From contig DAORDH010000014.1 in the NCBI GenBank assembly GCA_035345875.1, positions 62,001 to 126,000 on the forward strand: 64,000 nt of DNA. The letters run 5' to 3'. This stretch comes from UBA2033 sp035345875. GTDB lineage: Bacteria; Spirochaetota; Leptospiria; Leptospirales; Leptospiraceae. A program made the translations under genes and the position numbers. This document shows, piece by piece, positions 34,743 through 44,730 of this stretch. The notes under the pieces are model-generated. The model made no database searches. It was not told the origin of the DNA and saw nothing but the letters and a program-made list of their open reading frames with translations. Position 1 is the first letter of the stretch. Every line of letters begins with the position of its first letter.

Positions 34743-35978
34743 TTAGGGCCTCAAGTCTTCTACAATTTTATTCCGCAAATCAAGATAGAAATCTCTTCCT
34801 TCTCTTTTTTGTTTCCGATTTGATGCGAGTGGTCGGAAAGGTTTTTGAAAAATTTCAGAAAAAGATTCAAAGGTCACATTCACTTCATTGTTTTCTAATT
34901 TTTTTATTCGAGTAGTGAAATTAGCTCCTTCTGAATCACCTGTTCGTATCAATAAATCAAAAAAATCAGCCATATAAGACTCAATATCTTGGGGTATAAA
35001 AATATTTATAAGTCCAGGTGGAAGAAGATAAAATAATCGCCCACTTACTTTGTATTTTGGATAGATTGGAAATTTACCGGTAAGAATTTCTTCTGTCTCT
35101 GATGATTTTATATGGATATGATATTCTAAATTTTGCACTTGGATTCTTAGACCAAAAAAATTCAGATCAATTTCAAAGTAGAGAGTTAAATTTTCGAGAT
35201 TGTGCAATTGACCTTTTTTTAAATGTAGAATTTTGGCGAAAATTGTTTTACCTTCTGAATAAATCTCTCCTATTTTTTCTGATTTAGAAAAAACTTTCAT
35301 TTTAAATTTTAGTTTACTCAAAGTATCAGAAAGGGAATTATAAAAAGTTTTGTATTTAACTTTCATTCTTTCGTCTAACGCGAAGGAAAGAGTTGCACTT
35401 CCCGTATTTAGTTCACTTTGACATTTAAATTCAGAACATAAAAATTGATATACCACAGAACGATCTAGTATTGTAAGTTGCTCTTCATCATTGACAGATT
35501 CGGAAAATACTTCTAACCAATGAAAAAAGTCTTTCATAGTATAGGTAGGATAACGAAAATTTGTTTTACGTTTTATTTTATACGTTGGGCGTTCTTTAAA
35601 TTCAGATTTAATGTATTCCACTTTGGTAAAATATACATCTTGTTCTGTTGGATTTTCTTTGTCGTCAATCTTAGGTATCAGGGAATTGTTTTGCTTGGTA
35701 ACATAGCCGGATAGATATAGTTTGTTATCTTTCTTGGTGAGAAGTTTTTCTTCTTCTGGCTTTAAAGATCCAAAGAGAATTGGGTAAAGATCTGTATCTG
35801 CATATCGATCAATGAGCAACTGTTGATTTGAAAAGAAATTATCCCAGAAACTGCTATGTGTGGAGTTTTTCACAAAACAAGCCTCAAAGGAGTAAATGAT
35901 CATTAGCCACAAAAGGATTTTTTGTAATCGAGTAGACGTTAAAAGGGATTGAGATGTTTTCATAATTGTAGATTCCAT
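34743..35978 (-). CDS. Hypothetical exported protein, possibly lipoprotein
   Basis: Not recognised. Residues about 20-34 form a hydrophobic segment ending SFEACFVKNS, which fits a relaxed spirochaetal lipobox. The mature 375 residues are rich in Lys, Phe and Tyr and contain two cysteines (QFLCSEFKCQ). A second in-frame ATG 15 bases downstream is an alternative start; neither has a clear ribosome-binding site. The C-terminus is basic. It lies directly upstream of the cyclase gene on the same strand and may be co-expressed. Confidence 0.7.
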   Translation of the reverse strand: MESTIMKTSQSLLTSTRLQKILLWLMIIYSFEACFVKNSTHSSFWDNFFSNQQLLIDRYADTDLYPILFGSLKPEEEKLLTKKDNKLYLSGYVTKQNNSLIPKIDDKENPTEQDVYFTKVEYIKSEFKERPTYKIKRKTNFRYPTYTMKDFFHWLEVFSESVNDEEQLTILDRSVVYQFLCSEFKCQSELNTGSATLSFALDERMKVKYKTFYNSLSDTLSKLKFKMKVFSKSEKIGEIYSEGKTIFAKILHLKKGQLHNLENLTLYFEIDLNFFGLRIQVQNLEYHIHIKSSETEEILTGKFPIYPKYKVSGRLFYLLPPGLINIFIPQDIESYMADFFDLLIRTGDSEGANFTTRIKKLENNEVNVTFESFSEIFQKPFRPLASNRKQKREGRDFYLDLRNKIVEDLRP

Positions 35979-36047
35979 TTTGAGTTAGAGAATAATTGAT
36001 TTTATACATAATTTGACAAATTTTAAGAACCAAAGAAAATCGTCTCT

Positions 36048-37385
36048 TCATTCATATCTTTTTAGAAAGATTGCTGATTCCAAATGAGGAGTCTGTGGAT
36101 AAGGATCAGTGATGATTCCAGATAAAATTTTAAACTTTTGGGAAAGAATTTTAAGATCTTCCAGTTGAGAATAGGGATTACAAGATACGTAAATGATTTC
36201 TTGAACGGATGAGTTTAATATAAATTCGCAAAGCTTGATTCCAATTCCATTTCTAGGAGGATCTAAAATCAAAACTGAATCTTCGAGTTTAGAGTCAGAG
36301 AAGACATCTTTAAATTGAATTAAATCTTTTTTCTTATAAAGAATTTCTTTTTCTGGATAGATTCGATTTAAATTCTCTCTTGCTGTTTGGATTGAACTTT
36401 CTACCCAATCATAACCAACCAATTTAGAAAACTTTTCACCGAATAAAATTCCGAAAAAACCATTCCCACAAAATAAATCTATGAGTGTAGGTCGTTTGAT
36501 TGCGTCTATTTTCGTTTCAATAAAGCGGATAATAGGCATAAACCCCTGTGGATTCGGTTGAAAGAAAGAATTAAATGGAACTTGAATTGTTTTTGGGAAA
36601 AAGGTTTCTTCGTAATAAGATTTTCCTCTCAGGATTTTAAATTTTCCCTCAGCGGAAACTTCAGATTGTTTTCGATTGAAGCAAAAAATAATATTATTCG
36701 AAGAGGAAAATTTTAAAATATCCTCTGCAAATTTAGATTCTAATTCTGTTTCTTGAAACTCATCTGTAAAAGTAAAAATGGTAATTGTATCTGTTAAATC
36801 CACACTCGTTCTAAGAGTAAGATATTTTAAATAACCTTCTCCTGTTTTTCTGTTGAAAGCTAGATTGGGATACTCCTCAAAGATGAGACCTCTTAGTTGT
36901 TCTAGTTCTTCATTTGCCCAATCGGATTGGAGAGAACAGTGGCTAACATCGATTATCCTTCTGAAATTTTCTGCTTGTCGAAGACCGATGAAGTTTGGAA
37001 ATACTGCGAAATCCATTCGATTGCGATACTGATATTTAAGATCTGCTTCTATCAACTCTAAATCTAGATTATACTCTTTTTTAAATTGATTGAGTATTGG
37101 ATTTGTCTTAATTTGTATTTGAGTCGAGTAGTCTAGGTGTTGACCACTGCACCCACCGCAATCTCCGAAATGTTTGCATTTTGGGTTATAGGGTTTGTTT
37201 CTTATAACAGAGTGGATCTTCGCGTATTTATTTTTTCCTCTGCCCCGTGCTTCATAGGATACTTCATCTCCAATATTTGTATATCTAAAACTAAGATTAG
37301 TATTATCCCCAATTCCCTGAAGTTGAGAATTGAGGCTAATAATCTTTGTCTGAGATAACTCAATGGATTCAGTGAGTTCTTGCAT
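36048..37385 (-). CDS. rlmD: 23S rRNA/tRNA uracil-C5-methyltransferase, RlmD/TrmA family
   Basis: SAM-dependent RNA 5-methyluridine methyltransferase with an N-terminal TRAM-like domain. A 4Fe-4S cluster motif is present: CKHFGDCGGC (C70, C76, C79) plus a later Cys in DVSHCSL. The Rossmann core has LIDLFCGNGFFG, with LDPPRNGIG and the catalytic cysteine C402 in YVSCNPYSQLEDL. The Fe-S motif favours RlmD (U1939) or the related RlmC/RumB over TrmA; the exact uridine is uncertain. It follows the aldo/keto reductase by five bases on the same strand. Confidence 0.85.
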   Translation of the reverse strand: MQELTESIELSQTKIISLNSQLQGIGDNTNLSFRYTNIGDEVSYEARGRGKNKYAKIHSVIRNKPYNPKCKHFGDCGGCSGQHLDYSTQIQIKTNPILNQFKKEYNLDLELIEADLKYQYRNRMDFAVFPNFIGLRQAENFRRIIDVSHCSLQSDWANEELEQLRGLIFEEYPNLAFNRKTGEGYLKYLTLRTSVDLTDTITIFTFTDEFQETELESKFAEDILKFSSSNNIIFCFNRKQSEVSAEGKFKILRGKSYYEETFFPKTIQVPFNSFFQPNPQGFMPIIRFIETKIDAIKRPTLIDLFCGNGFFGILFGEKFSKLVGYDWVESSIQTARENLNRIYPEKEILYKKKDLIQFKDVFSDSKLEDSVLILDPPRNGIGIKLCEFILNSSVQEIIYVSCNPYSQLEDLKILSQKFKILSGIITDPYPQTPHLESAIFLKRYE

Positions 37386-37390
37386 TTATA

Positions 37391-38407
37391 TCAACCCATT
37401 GGGTATGGAATGTTTTTGGAAACCTCGTTGATCTTATTTAAAATTTCCTGTGACAATACTACATCTGTTGCTTTTAGAGATTCAGTTAATTGTTCTACTG
37501 TATTAGCTCCTATAAGTGTGGAAGCAACAAAGTCATGTTGTTTGCTCCAAGCAACAGCCATTGTTACAAGGCTCATATTTGCTTCTTTCGCAATTTTTAA
37601 AAATTCATCTGTTGCTTTCAAAGTAAAATCATTTAGGAATCGATTTGACATTTTCTTTTGTCTATCGCCTAACTTTGCATAACGTGTAAAGCGAGCATTA
37701 TCAGGAACCTTTCCACCATTGTATTTTCCTGATAAAACTCCACCTGCCAATGGAGAATACGGTAGTAAGCTGATATTCTCTTTCTTACAAACCTCAGAGA
37801 GAGCATCTTCAAAGCGACGATTTAACATACTGAAATTATTTTGAATGCTTTCATATCGAATGAGTCTATTTTTTTCTGATGCCCAGAGACTTTTCATAAG
37901 TCCCCATGGAGTTTCGTTGCTACATCCCACATAACGCACTTTTCCACTTGCGACTAATTCTGAGAGTGCATACATCGTTTCTTCATACATCATGTCTGGA
38001 TCAGGCCAATGTGTTTGATACAAATCAACATAATCTGTGCCAAGTCTACGTAAACTTCCCTCGATAGCGCGAATTATATGGTGACGGTCTAATGCTGTTT
38101 TGCCGTTACGAACAGGAGGTGAGAACCATCCATGACCCGGACCACAAACTTTTGTTGCTATTAAAACGGAATCTCTTGGTTTTGTCTTTAACCACTTTCC
38201 AACAATTTCTTCTGTGCGATGCACCCATTTATCTTCTGGTGGAACAGGATAAATTTCAGCAGTATCATAAAAATCAATTCCAGAATCATATGCTTTATCT
38301 AAAATTTTAAAGCTTGTCGGTTCATCACAACTAGAACCAAAAGTCATTGTTCCCATTCCAATTTCAGAAACTACCATTCCAGATTTACCAAGTCTTCTTT
38401 TTTTCAT
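37391..38407 (-). CDS. Aldo/keto reductase
   Basis: NADPH-dependent oxidoreductase of the AKR superfamily. The TIM-barrel motifs are GMGTMTFGSS, the catalytic Asp/Tyr in DFYDTAEIYPVP, VLIATKVCGPG, and DYVDLYQTHWPDPD with the catalytic His. The final VTMAVAWSKQHDFVASTLIG is also typical. Resembles the Tas/YajO group of about 340 aa. Substrate unknown. Confidence 0.88.
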   Translation of the reverse strand: MKKRRLGKSGMVVSEIGMGTMTFGSSCDEPTSFKILDKAYDSGIDFYDTAEIYPVPPEDKWVHRTEEIVGKWLKTKPRDSVLIATKVCGPGHGWFSPPVRNGKTALDRHHIIRAIEGSLRRLGTDYVDLYQTHWPDPDMMYEETMYALSELVASGKVRYVGCSNETPWGLMKSLWASEKNRLIRYESIQNNFSMLNRRFEDALSEVCKKENISLLPYSPLAGGVLSGKYNGGKVPDNARFTRYAKLGDRQKKMSNRFLNDFTLKATDEFLKIAKEANMSLVTMAVAWSKQHDFVASTLIGANTVEQLTESLKATDVVLSQEILNKINEVSKNIPYPMG

Positions 38408-38416
38408 AAAATTCCT

Positions 38417-39847
38417 TTAGTCTGCATCTATAATTAGTAATGTAATATCATCTTCTACTGTTTTGCCTTCTGAAAAATTCCAGAGCTTTTCAAGTATATA
38501 GCTACAACTCTCATTTCCTTTTAGGTTTTTCGTTTCACTGAAGATTTGAAAGAGTCTCTCTTCCCCTAAAATCTCTCCATTATAATTCTTCATTTCAAGA
38601 AGTCCATCTGTGTAGAAAATAAATCTATCACCTTGATAATAATCTATTGAATATTCTTCAATTCGAATATTTTGAAAAACGCCCAACATTTGGCCTTTTA
38701 CTTTCAATGTGATAGAATCCATATCTTTTCGAATAATATAAGGTGAAAAATGTCCGGCAGAAGCATAATGAAAAACACCACGTTTGTTTGTGTCAGGAGT
38801 TTCCATTTCGAGATTTCCATGTCGCACTTTTGTTTCAAAGACTCCTAGAAATGCTGTTAAAAAATTTCCAGCTGTATTTTCTACCATCTGTAAATTCAAT
38901 CTTTCTAAAATAGCAGAAGGTGTTTTAAATTGCTCAAAATTATTTTGCCAGCTAATCTTTGCCATCGATGCTATAAAAGCTGCAGGGACTCCATGTCCAG
39001 ATACATCTGCAATTAATACTCCGATTCTATCTAATGGGATTTCATCTGGATTTGGAAAAACTTGTATATCATAAAAGTCCCCGCCGACACTTTCCATAGG
39101 GATATAACTAGCATAGAATTTTAAACCTACGTTAGACGGAAAACTTTTTGGTAATAGATTCCTTTGTATCTTTCTAGCTCGTTTAAGCTCTTCATCCATA
39201 GCTTTCTGTCTTGCAATCAATTCGTGCTTTAACTCTTTCTCTTCTAGAAGAGTAGTTGTTAATCGCTCAACAAAGATTTCATTCATTGTGTTCATTACAA
39301 TTAGAGATTGTTTTTCAATTAATGCGCTTGCTTTTCTTTTGAATTCATCATCTCCATCTTTTAAGACGGCTGCGATCATTTCTGTTCGGATATGTTTTTC
39401 TTGAAGGTTAAAATTACCAATATAATCGGGTGTTTCTACTAATCTAGATACGACATGCTCTATAGCTGTTCTGAGTTTTTTATCCATTTCAAAATTAGTA
39501 GAGTATAGAAAGCTCTCTATACGATATCGATAAGTAAGAATTAAATTTTTTGCAGTTACATTCTCAAATTCGCCATCATCTAAATGTTCTACGTAAATCT
39601 TTTCAAAAAAAGATGGACCATGCGTAAATTCGCCAATGATTCTGATAACATCTTCCAATTGTTGAGTTAGGAATTCTTCGTAGGTATGACCATCTCTCAT
39701 TCTTACGGATAACGTTTTTGGATTCTTCTTTAGTTCTCTTTGTATAACTCTTCCGTATTCTTTCATGAGTCGTTTAAAGATCATTTCTCGAAGTGTATGA
39801 TCGTTTAACTCTACGTTTAGATTTTCTAAAAATTCTATATTGCTCAT
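38417..39847 (-). CDS. SpoIIE/RsbU-type protein phosphatase
   Basis: Cytoplasmic PP2C-like Ser/Thr phosphatase. The N-terminal 200 residues are helical without a clear sensor domain. A coiled-coil linker (about 205-230) leads into the phosphatase domain (about 235-475) with MESVGGDFYDIQVF, ADVSGHGVPAAFIASMAKIS, HYASAGHFSPYI and FYTDGLLEM. All metal-binding Asp positions are present. Expected to activate anti-sigma antagonists; its target is not in the window. Four bases separate it from the M48 protease gene upstream. Confidence 0.88.
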   Translation of the reverse strand: MSNIEFLENLNVELNDHTLREMIFKRLMKEYGRVIQRELKKNPKTLSVRMRDGHTYEEFLTQQLEDVIRIIGEFTHGPSFFEKIYVEHLDDGEFENVTAKNLILTYRYRIESFLYSTNFEMDKKLRTAIEHVVSRLVETPDYIGNFNLQEKHIRTEMIAAVLKDGDDEFKRKASALIEKQSLIVMNTMNEIFVERLTTTLLEEKELKHELIARQKAMDEELKRARKIQRNLLPKSFPSNVGLKFYASYIPMESVGGDFYDIQVFPNPDEIPLDRIGVLIADVSGHGVPAAFIASMAKISWQNNFEQFKTPSAILERLNLQMVENTAGNFLTAFLGVFETKVRHGNLEMETPDTNKRGVFHYASAGHFSPYIIRKDMDSITLKVKGQMLGVFQNIRIEEYSIDYYQGDRFIFYTDGLLEMKNYNGEILGEERLFQIFSETKNLKGNESCSYILEKLWNFSEGKTVEDDITLLIIDAD

Positions 39848-39850
39848 GGC

Positions 39851-41098
39851 TTATTTTTGTGGTTGGTAATCTTCTGCCATTTTGATTCTATCAATTGTCA
39901 TTGGATGAGAATAAGAATACCAAACTGTAAATGGATGAGGATTTAATCTAGATTTATTATCCCTCGCCATTTTTATCTCAGTATCAATAAATGATTTTTT
40001 ATCATTTGTTAAAACTAAGGCTTCCATATCTGCTTGTGATTCCTGATAACGACTGAAAGTATTCCAGAAAGGACTTGTAATAGTGCCAAGGATAGAAACT
40101 ACCAAAAATAAAATTGGCCATGTAGAGGGAGAATAAATTTCCTTTATCTTGAATTCATTTTCTTCTTTTACTTTTTTGAAAATATAACTAAGTAATAAGC
40201 ATATGAAAAACAACTCTATTGTATTACCGATGTGAAACGTTAGTTCATGATTGTATTTCCAATGTCCTATCTCATGACCTAAAACACTAATTACTTCTTC
40301 TTCTGTATGGTTTTTTATTAATGTATCATATAGAAAAATTTTTCTATTTTCTCCCCATCCAGTAAAATAAGCATTTGTATGACCTGAATATTTGCTTTCG
40401 TTGATTACATAAACATTTTCAACAGTAATTTTGGCATGATTGCAAAGAGAAATAATTTTAGTTCTAAGACTTCCTTCTTCAATTGGCTTATAATCATAAA
40501 AAATCGGTGTAATTAGGATTGGTGCAAGCACAGAGAACGCTAATCCTAAAACTAAGGACCCAATTGGTAATATGTATTTCCAAGTCCTTTCGAAAGTCTT
40601 TAGAATAAAGGCTGCTGCAATAGAAAGAAAGCTGCCTACGACTAGTCCGACTAATACTGATTTGCCAGTATAGATTAACCAGTCCATAAAAGTCATATTG
40701 GAAAAACCAAATTTATGTTCTAATACGAATCCAAAGTAGTATTGAAGAGGGAGAGAAATTATAAATTCTATGGCAGTATAGGTAAGGAAGAATAGGAAAA
40801 TCATTGGATAATAGCGGTTATTCGCTTTATGTAGTAGATACTCTTCTAGGCGAATTGCTAAAGGGGAAAACACGAATATACCTGTCAGAATAAAGTTAAT
40901 GAGTAAAGAAGCTATCCTTGCAAAAAATCCTCTACGTCCATATTCAATTCCTTTATCGATATCTTCTTGTGTAAAATACTGAAGAGTCCTAGTAAGCAGT
41001 TCCTGTGAATCATCTCCAATGTAGGAAAAGATTTTCATACTTAAAGTAAAAACAATCTGTAATAGAAAAAGTAGAATGAGAATTTTTTTTAGTTTCAT
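39851..41098 (-). CDS. M48-family (Ste24-like) membrane metallopeptidase
   Basis: Zinc protease with about six membrane helices and the motif VLGHEIGHWKYNH (H275, E276, H279), plus the downstream ESQADMEALVL segment carrying the third ligand Glu. The full-length CAAX protease 1/Ste24 architecture is kept (415 aa). Bacterial members act in membrane protein quality control. It shares an operon with the RsbU phosphatase downstream and a small Hpt-like gene upstream. Confidence 0.9.
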   Translation of the reverse strand: MKLKKILILLFLLQIVFTLSMKIFSYIGDDSQELLTRTLQYFTQEDIDKGIEYGRRGFFARIASLLINFILTGIFVFSPLAIRLEEYLLHKANNRYYPMIFLFFLTYTAIEFIISLPLQYYFGFVLEHKFGFSNMTFMDWLIYTGKSVLVGLVVGSFLSIAAAFILKTFERTWKYILPIGSLVLGLAFSVLAPILITPIFYDYKPIEEGSLRTKIISLCNHAKITVENVYVINESKYSGHTNAYFTGWGENRKIFLYDTLIKNHTEEEVISVLGHEIGHWKYNHELTFHIGNTIELFFICLLLSYIFKKVKEENEFKIKEIYSPSTWPILFLVVSILGTITSPFWNTFSRYQESQADMEALVLTNDKKSFIDTEIKMARDNKSRLNPHPFTVWYSYSHPMTIDRIKMAEDYQPQK

Positions 41099-41122
41099 GA
41101 GAAGCCTTTATAGCATTTAGAA

Positions 41123-41533
41123 TCAGTGAATTTGAGAAGATAAATCCTCTAATTTACTTGCTATTAGACTTTGTGTTTTTGCGAAACAATCTTTTAAAAT
41201 AGCTATTGATTCTTCTTTGTCATGAAATCCATGAGCAAAATGCTCTTTCAGAAATGTAAGATATTCATGAAATTTCTCAAGTTTTAATAAAAGAAGGGTA
41301 GCTGAAATCTTATGTCGAGTTTTTCGAAATTCGTCTAGATTTTCTGTTCTAATTTCTTCTTCTAAAGTAGCTAAATACTTTGTGTATTCCTGTTGAATTT
41401 TCTGTAGAATGAGGGAAAAGTCTTTTTTGTTTTCCCCGTATATTTCCTCTAAACTAGAGAAATCTATTTTTATTTCAATGTTTTCATTTAAATTCATTTT
41501 TTTTAAAAGAAGGTAATTTAAGAATGATACCAT
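41123..41533 (-). CDS. Hpt-like histidine phosphotransfer protein
   Basis: Helical protein of about 136 residues. The segment FRKTRHKISATLLLLKLEKF has the His-Lys pattern at the start of a long helix, as in Hpt domains. The preceding helix YTKYLATLEEEIRTENLDEF fits the four-helix bundle. The start ATG 41533 has AAGGA upstream; a longer frame to 41632 and a shorter one at 41497 exist. It would relay phosphate between kinase and response regulator, but no receiver gene is adjacent. It is divergent from the SpoIIE-type gene at 41750. Confidence 0.65.
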   Translation of the reverse strand: MVSFLNYLLLKKMNLNENIEIKIDFSSLEEIYGENKKDFSLILQKIQQEYTKYLATLEEEIRTENLDEFRKTRHKISATLLLLKLEKFHEYLTFLKEHFAHGFHDKEESIAILKDCFAKTQSLIASKLEDLSSQIH

Positions 41534-41749
41534 CTTCATCCTTTCCGATAGTTGGTCAATGATTAATACTAAAATAGACCTTTTTTGGTCAAAAACTAAA
41601 AAAAATGACAGTGTTGACTTTGCATAATTCATGATTTAAATTGGCTTATTCCATTCGTCTAATATATAGATAAGGTAATATTTGATTGAAATTTAACCCA
41701 AAGGAATACGATCGACATTCTTATTCCTTGGATTACAACAAGAGAAAAA

Positions 41750-43165
41750 ATGATAAAGAATCTAATTTCAATCTATAAGACCATTTATGTAAATGTTCCA
41801 TTTCGTTATAGAAGAGAGTTCGCTGATAAATTACGAATGGATAATCTCTCTAGATTTAATCTAGTTTCCTTTTTTATTCTACTTTTATCTCCTTTTATGG
41901 TATGGACACATATAGAAATCGTTTCACATAATTATTGTAACTTATATCTCTATTATTGCGAAGTTTTATTTGGAGCACATTATTTAGGTGTATTCTTTGC
42001 ATTGGTATATTTAATTTTTTATAGGTTTTTAAATCCTGCTAAGTGGAATAAAGTTTTATTAGAGGGATTTATATTAATATCGATCTTTTCTTTTTTAGGT
42101 TTATTTGCATTATCCTCTCTAGCTTCTCAACGTTTGACTGGAAATATTTCTTTTTTTACAACAGGAGCTGTTTTTATTGCTGCGCTCTTTGTTACATTTA
42201 AACGATATGCGACATTAGTTTATTTTTCTATTCTTTTTCTTTTTATTTTAGGATTGTATAATTTTCAGACTAATCCTGATTTGTTTTTCTCAAATGCAAT
42301 TCATTCTGTCGTATCTATCTTTTTTGCTTACAGTCTAAATCTAATTTTCTTTCATTATAAACTAGATGATTTTTTAAAATCAAAAACTATCGATCAAAAA
42401 ACAAAAGAGATAAATGACACACTAGATGATCTAAAAAGGGATATTTCAGTCGCAAAAAAAATCCAAACTAGTTTGATGAAAAAGAATTTTGCACATATAA
42501 AAAATTTAAATTTCTCCGTGAATTATATTCCACTTGATGAGGTCGGTGGAGATATTTATGATATTTCAGAATTAAGCCATAAATGCATTCGTATTTTTTT
42601 GGCAGATGCTACAGGTCACGGAGTGCAAGCTGCCTTAATTACAATGGCTATTAAAGGTGAATATGAAAGTTTTAAGCATACTACTCATAGCCCCAAGAAA
42701 CTGCTTAAAAATTTAAATAACGATTTTGTTCAAAAATTTGGAGCTATACATAGTTTTTTTTCTTGTATCGTAGTAGACATTTATCCTGAAAAAAATAAAA
42801 TCATTTACGCTTCTGCTGGGCATCCTGATCAAGTGATTCAAAGAAAAGACTGGAGTTTAGAAATTATTTCTAGAACAGGAAAGATCATGGGTATTATGAA
42901 AGATGCAGAGTTTGAAGAAAAAGAAATTCGATTTGAATCAGGAGATAAATTACTTTTATTTACCGATGGACTTTTTGAAGAGTTTAATTCAGAAAAAGAG
43001 GAATTCGGGGAAAAACAAATTTTAAGTAGTATAAAGGAATATAGTGATAAAGATTTAAAAGAATTGTTTGAAGAAATTATGAAAAATCTAAATGAATTTT
43101 TAGAAAATTCTTCCAGACAAGATGATATCACATTTATTGGAGTTGAATATGATAGAAAGGAATGA
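41750..43165 (+). CDS. Membrane SpoIIE/RsbU-type phosphatase
   Basis: Six predicted N-terminal helices (about 35-205) form a 6-TM sensor-like module. A coiled coil (about 210-240) follows, then a PP2C/SpoIIE domain (about 245-470) with LDEVGGDIYDIS, LADATGHGVQAALITMAIKG, ASAGHPDQVI and LLFTDGLFEEFN. Catalytic Asp and Gly positions are intact. Third phosphatase of this type in the window. The signal it senses is unknown. Confidence 0.87.
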   Translation: MIKNLISIYKTIYVNVPFRYRREFADKLRMDNLSRFNLVSFFILLLSPFMVWTHIEIVSHNYCNLYLYYCEVLFGAHYLGVFFALVYLIFYRFLNPAKWNKVLLEGFILISIFSFLGLFALSSLASQRLTGNISFFTTGAVFIAALFVTFKRYATLVYFSILFLFILGLYNFQTNPDLFFSNAIHSVVSIFFAYSLNLIFFHYKLDDFLKSKTIDQKTKEINDTLDDLKRDISVAKKIQTSLMKKNFAHIKNLNFSVNYIPLDEVGGDIYDISELSHKCIRIFLADATGHGVQAALITMAIKGEYESFKHTTHSPKKLLKNLNNDFVQKFGAIHSFFSCIVVDIYPEKNKIIYASAGHPDQVIQRKDWSLEIISRTGKIMGIMKDAEFEEKEIRFESGDKLLLFTDGLFEEFNSEKEEFGEKQILSSIKEYSDKDLKELFEEIMKNLNEFLENSSRQDDITFIGVEYDRKE

Positions 43166-43334
43166 AGATAAAATCTTTAGAATCAAAATATTTAATTTTG
43201 ATAAATACTGTCCACATTCGACGTTATACGATCTTTTTAAAAGATATTCGAATTGAAACCAATATATCAATCACAATAGTCGGTTCTATATAGTGATGCT
43301 CAATATAAGTTATATCTTGGAAAAGGAATGAACA

Positions 43335-44729
43335 TTGTTGGGAATCATTTCTTCATGGATGTTTAAGTTAATTTTCTCCCTTATAATTATCTCTTTAATT
43401 TTTCCTATTTACGGAGACGAATTTTTTAGGATCAATAAGCTTGTTGGACATATGAAATTTCATTGGGGCTTCATGGACATAAAAGGAAATGTAAAAATTC
43501 CTCCTAAATATGAAGCCTTAGGTTCAATGTCGGATAACGTAGCTCTTGCTCAAATGAATGATAAATGGGGCATTATAAATCAAAAAGGTGAGTTTATATT
43601 AAAACCACAATTTGATGATGTAAGAGAGTTTGAGGATGGGCTTGCTTGGGTGATTGATCAATGCAAAGAATGGGTTGTCGGTGAGTGTGAAAGAGGCAAA
43701 TGGGGATTAGTCGATAAAACTGGTAAAATACTTATTCCTCCCAAATATGATGGCGTAATGTCAGAAGAAAGCCCTTATATAAATAGAATCTTTGGAAGGA
43801 TGTCTGGAGAATTATTCAAAGAGAAAATTTTTTTTGGAAAGGATGGTCTAGCTAAGGTTTATATTGATGCAGGTGATACATTTAATCGAATTCGAAAGTA
43901 TGGAGTAGTAAATAAAGAGGGTATAGAGTTAATTGCTCCCGAATACCATAAAATTGGATTCTTTCAAAATGATGTAGCTCCTTTTGCCATTCACAATCGA
44001 AAAGGAATTTACTTCGGCTTGATTGACATAGCAGGTAAAATTATACTTGAACCCACCTATCGCTCGATTGAATCGTTAGTTTCTGATGAGGAAGTATTAT
44101 GGGCAGCGAGTTATTATGATTCGGATGAGAAAAGAGTTCTGATTCAAATTCTTGATAGAGATGGTAAGGAAGTCACAAGTGAGAGATTTTACCAAGTAAA
44201 AATGTTTCAAAACGGACTTGCCTACGCTCGTAAGACGCATACTTCTCTATGGGGGCGTATTAACAGAAAAGGGGAATGGGTATTAAAGCCATTTCTTAAG
44301 AGTCTAACAGAAATTACCCCCCAAGAAGAAAGAAAAAAGACTTCGATCGAAATCAATGGAAAACAATTTTTTGGAAATGATACAGATAAGTTGCTTTGGT
44401 TTGCCGAGACGAAGAAAGATAATTTTGATGGTCAAGTGAGAGATTATTGGGGATTTGCGGATAGAGAGGGTAATATTATTTATCCAGCAAATTCATTCGA
44501 AAAAGGTAATTTTGTGGATGGCGTTTCCTGGGTAAGTCTTCGATATAGAAAGAAAAATAACGGACATATCATTTACTATGCGTTAGTGGATGAGTCTGGA
44601 AAAGAACTCACGGAACCAATTTATATGTATGTGCTACCTTTTAGAAGAGGTCTGGGTATAGCTCAGGTCTTTGGAGGGCACTGGGGATATATTAATACAA
44701 AAGGAAAGGTTGTTTGGTGGCTTAAGTAG
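43335..44729 (+). CDS. Exported WG-repeat protein
   Basis: The start is a TTG at 43335 with AAGGA upstream; ATG 43359 would lose little. A signal peptide or anchor (about 8-28) is followed by eight or more WG repeats, each with a pattern like KWGIINQKGEFILKPQFDDV or GLIDIAGKIILEPTYRS. The last unit is HWGYINTKGKVVWWLK. WG repeats form beta domains for protein binding; some are linked to envelope or toxin-like proteins. No catalytic domain. Function unknown. It ends one base before the converging rsgA gene. Confidence 0.85.
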   Translation: MLGIISSWMFKLIFSLIIISLIFPIYGDEFFRINKLVGHMKFHWGFMDIKGNVKIPPKYEALGSMSDNVALAQMNDKWGIINQKGEFILKPQFDDVREFEDGLAWVIDQCKEWVVGECERGKWGLVDKTGKILIPPKYDGVMSEESPYINRIFGRMSGELFKEKIFFGKDGLAKVYIDAGDTFNRIRKYGVVNKEGIELIAPEYHKIGFFQNDVAPFAIHNRKGIYFGLIDIAGKIILEPTYRSIESLVSDEEVLWAASYYDSDEKRVLIQILDRDGKEVTSERFYQVKMFQNGLAYARKTHTSLWGRINRKGEWVLKPFLKSLTEITPQEERKKTSIEINGKQFFGNDTDKLLWFAETKKDNFDGQVRDYWGFADREGNIIYPANSFEKGNFVDGVSWVSLRYRKKNNGHIIYYALVDESGKELTEPIYMYVLPFRRGLGIAQVFGGHWGYINTKGKVVWWLK

Positions 44730-44730
44730 A

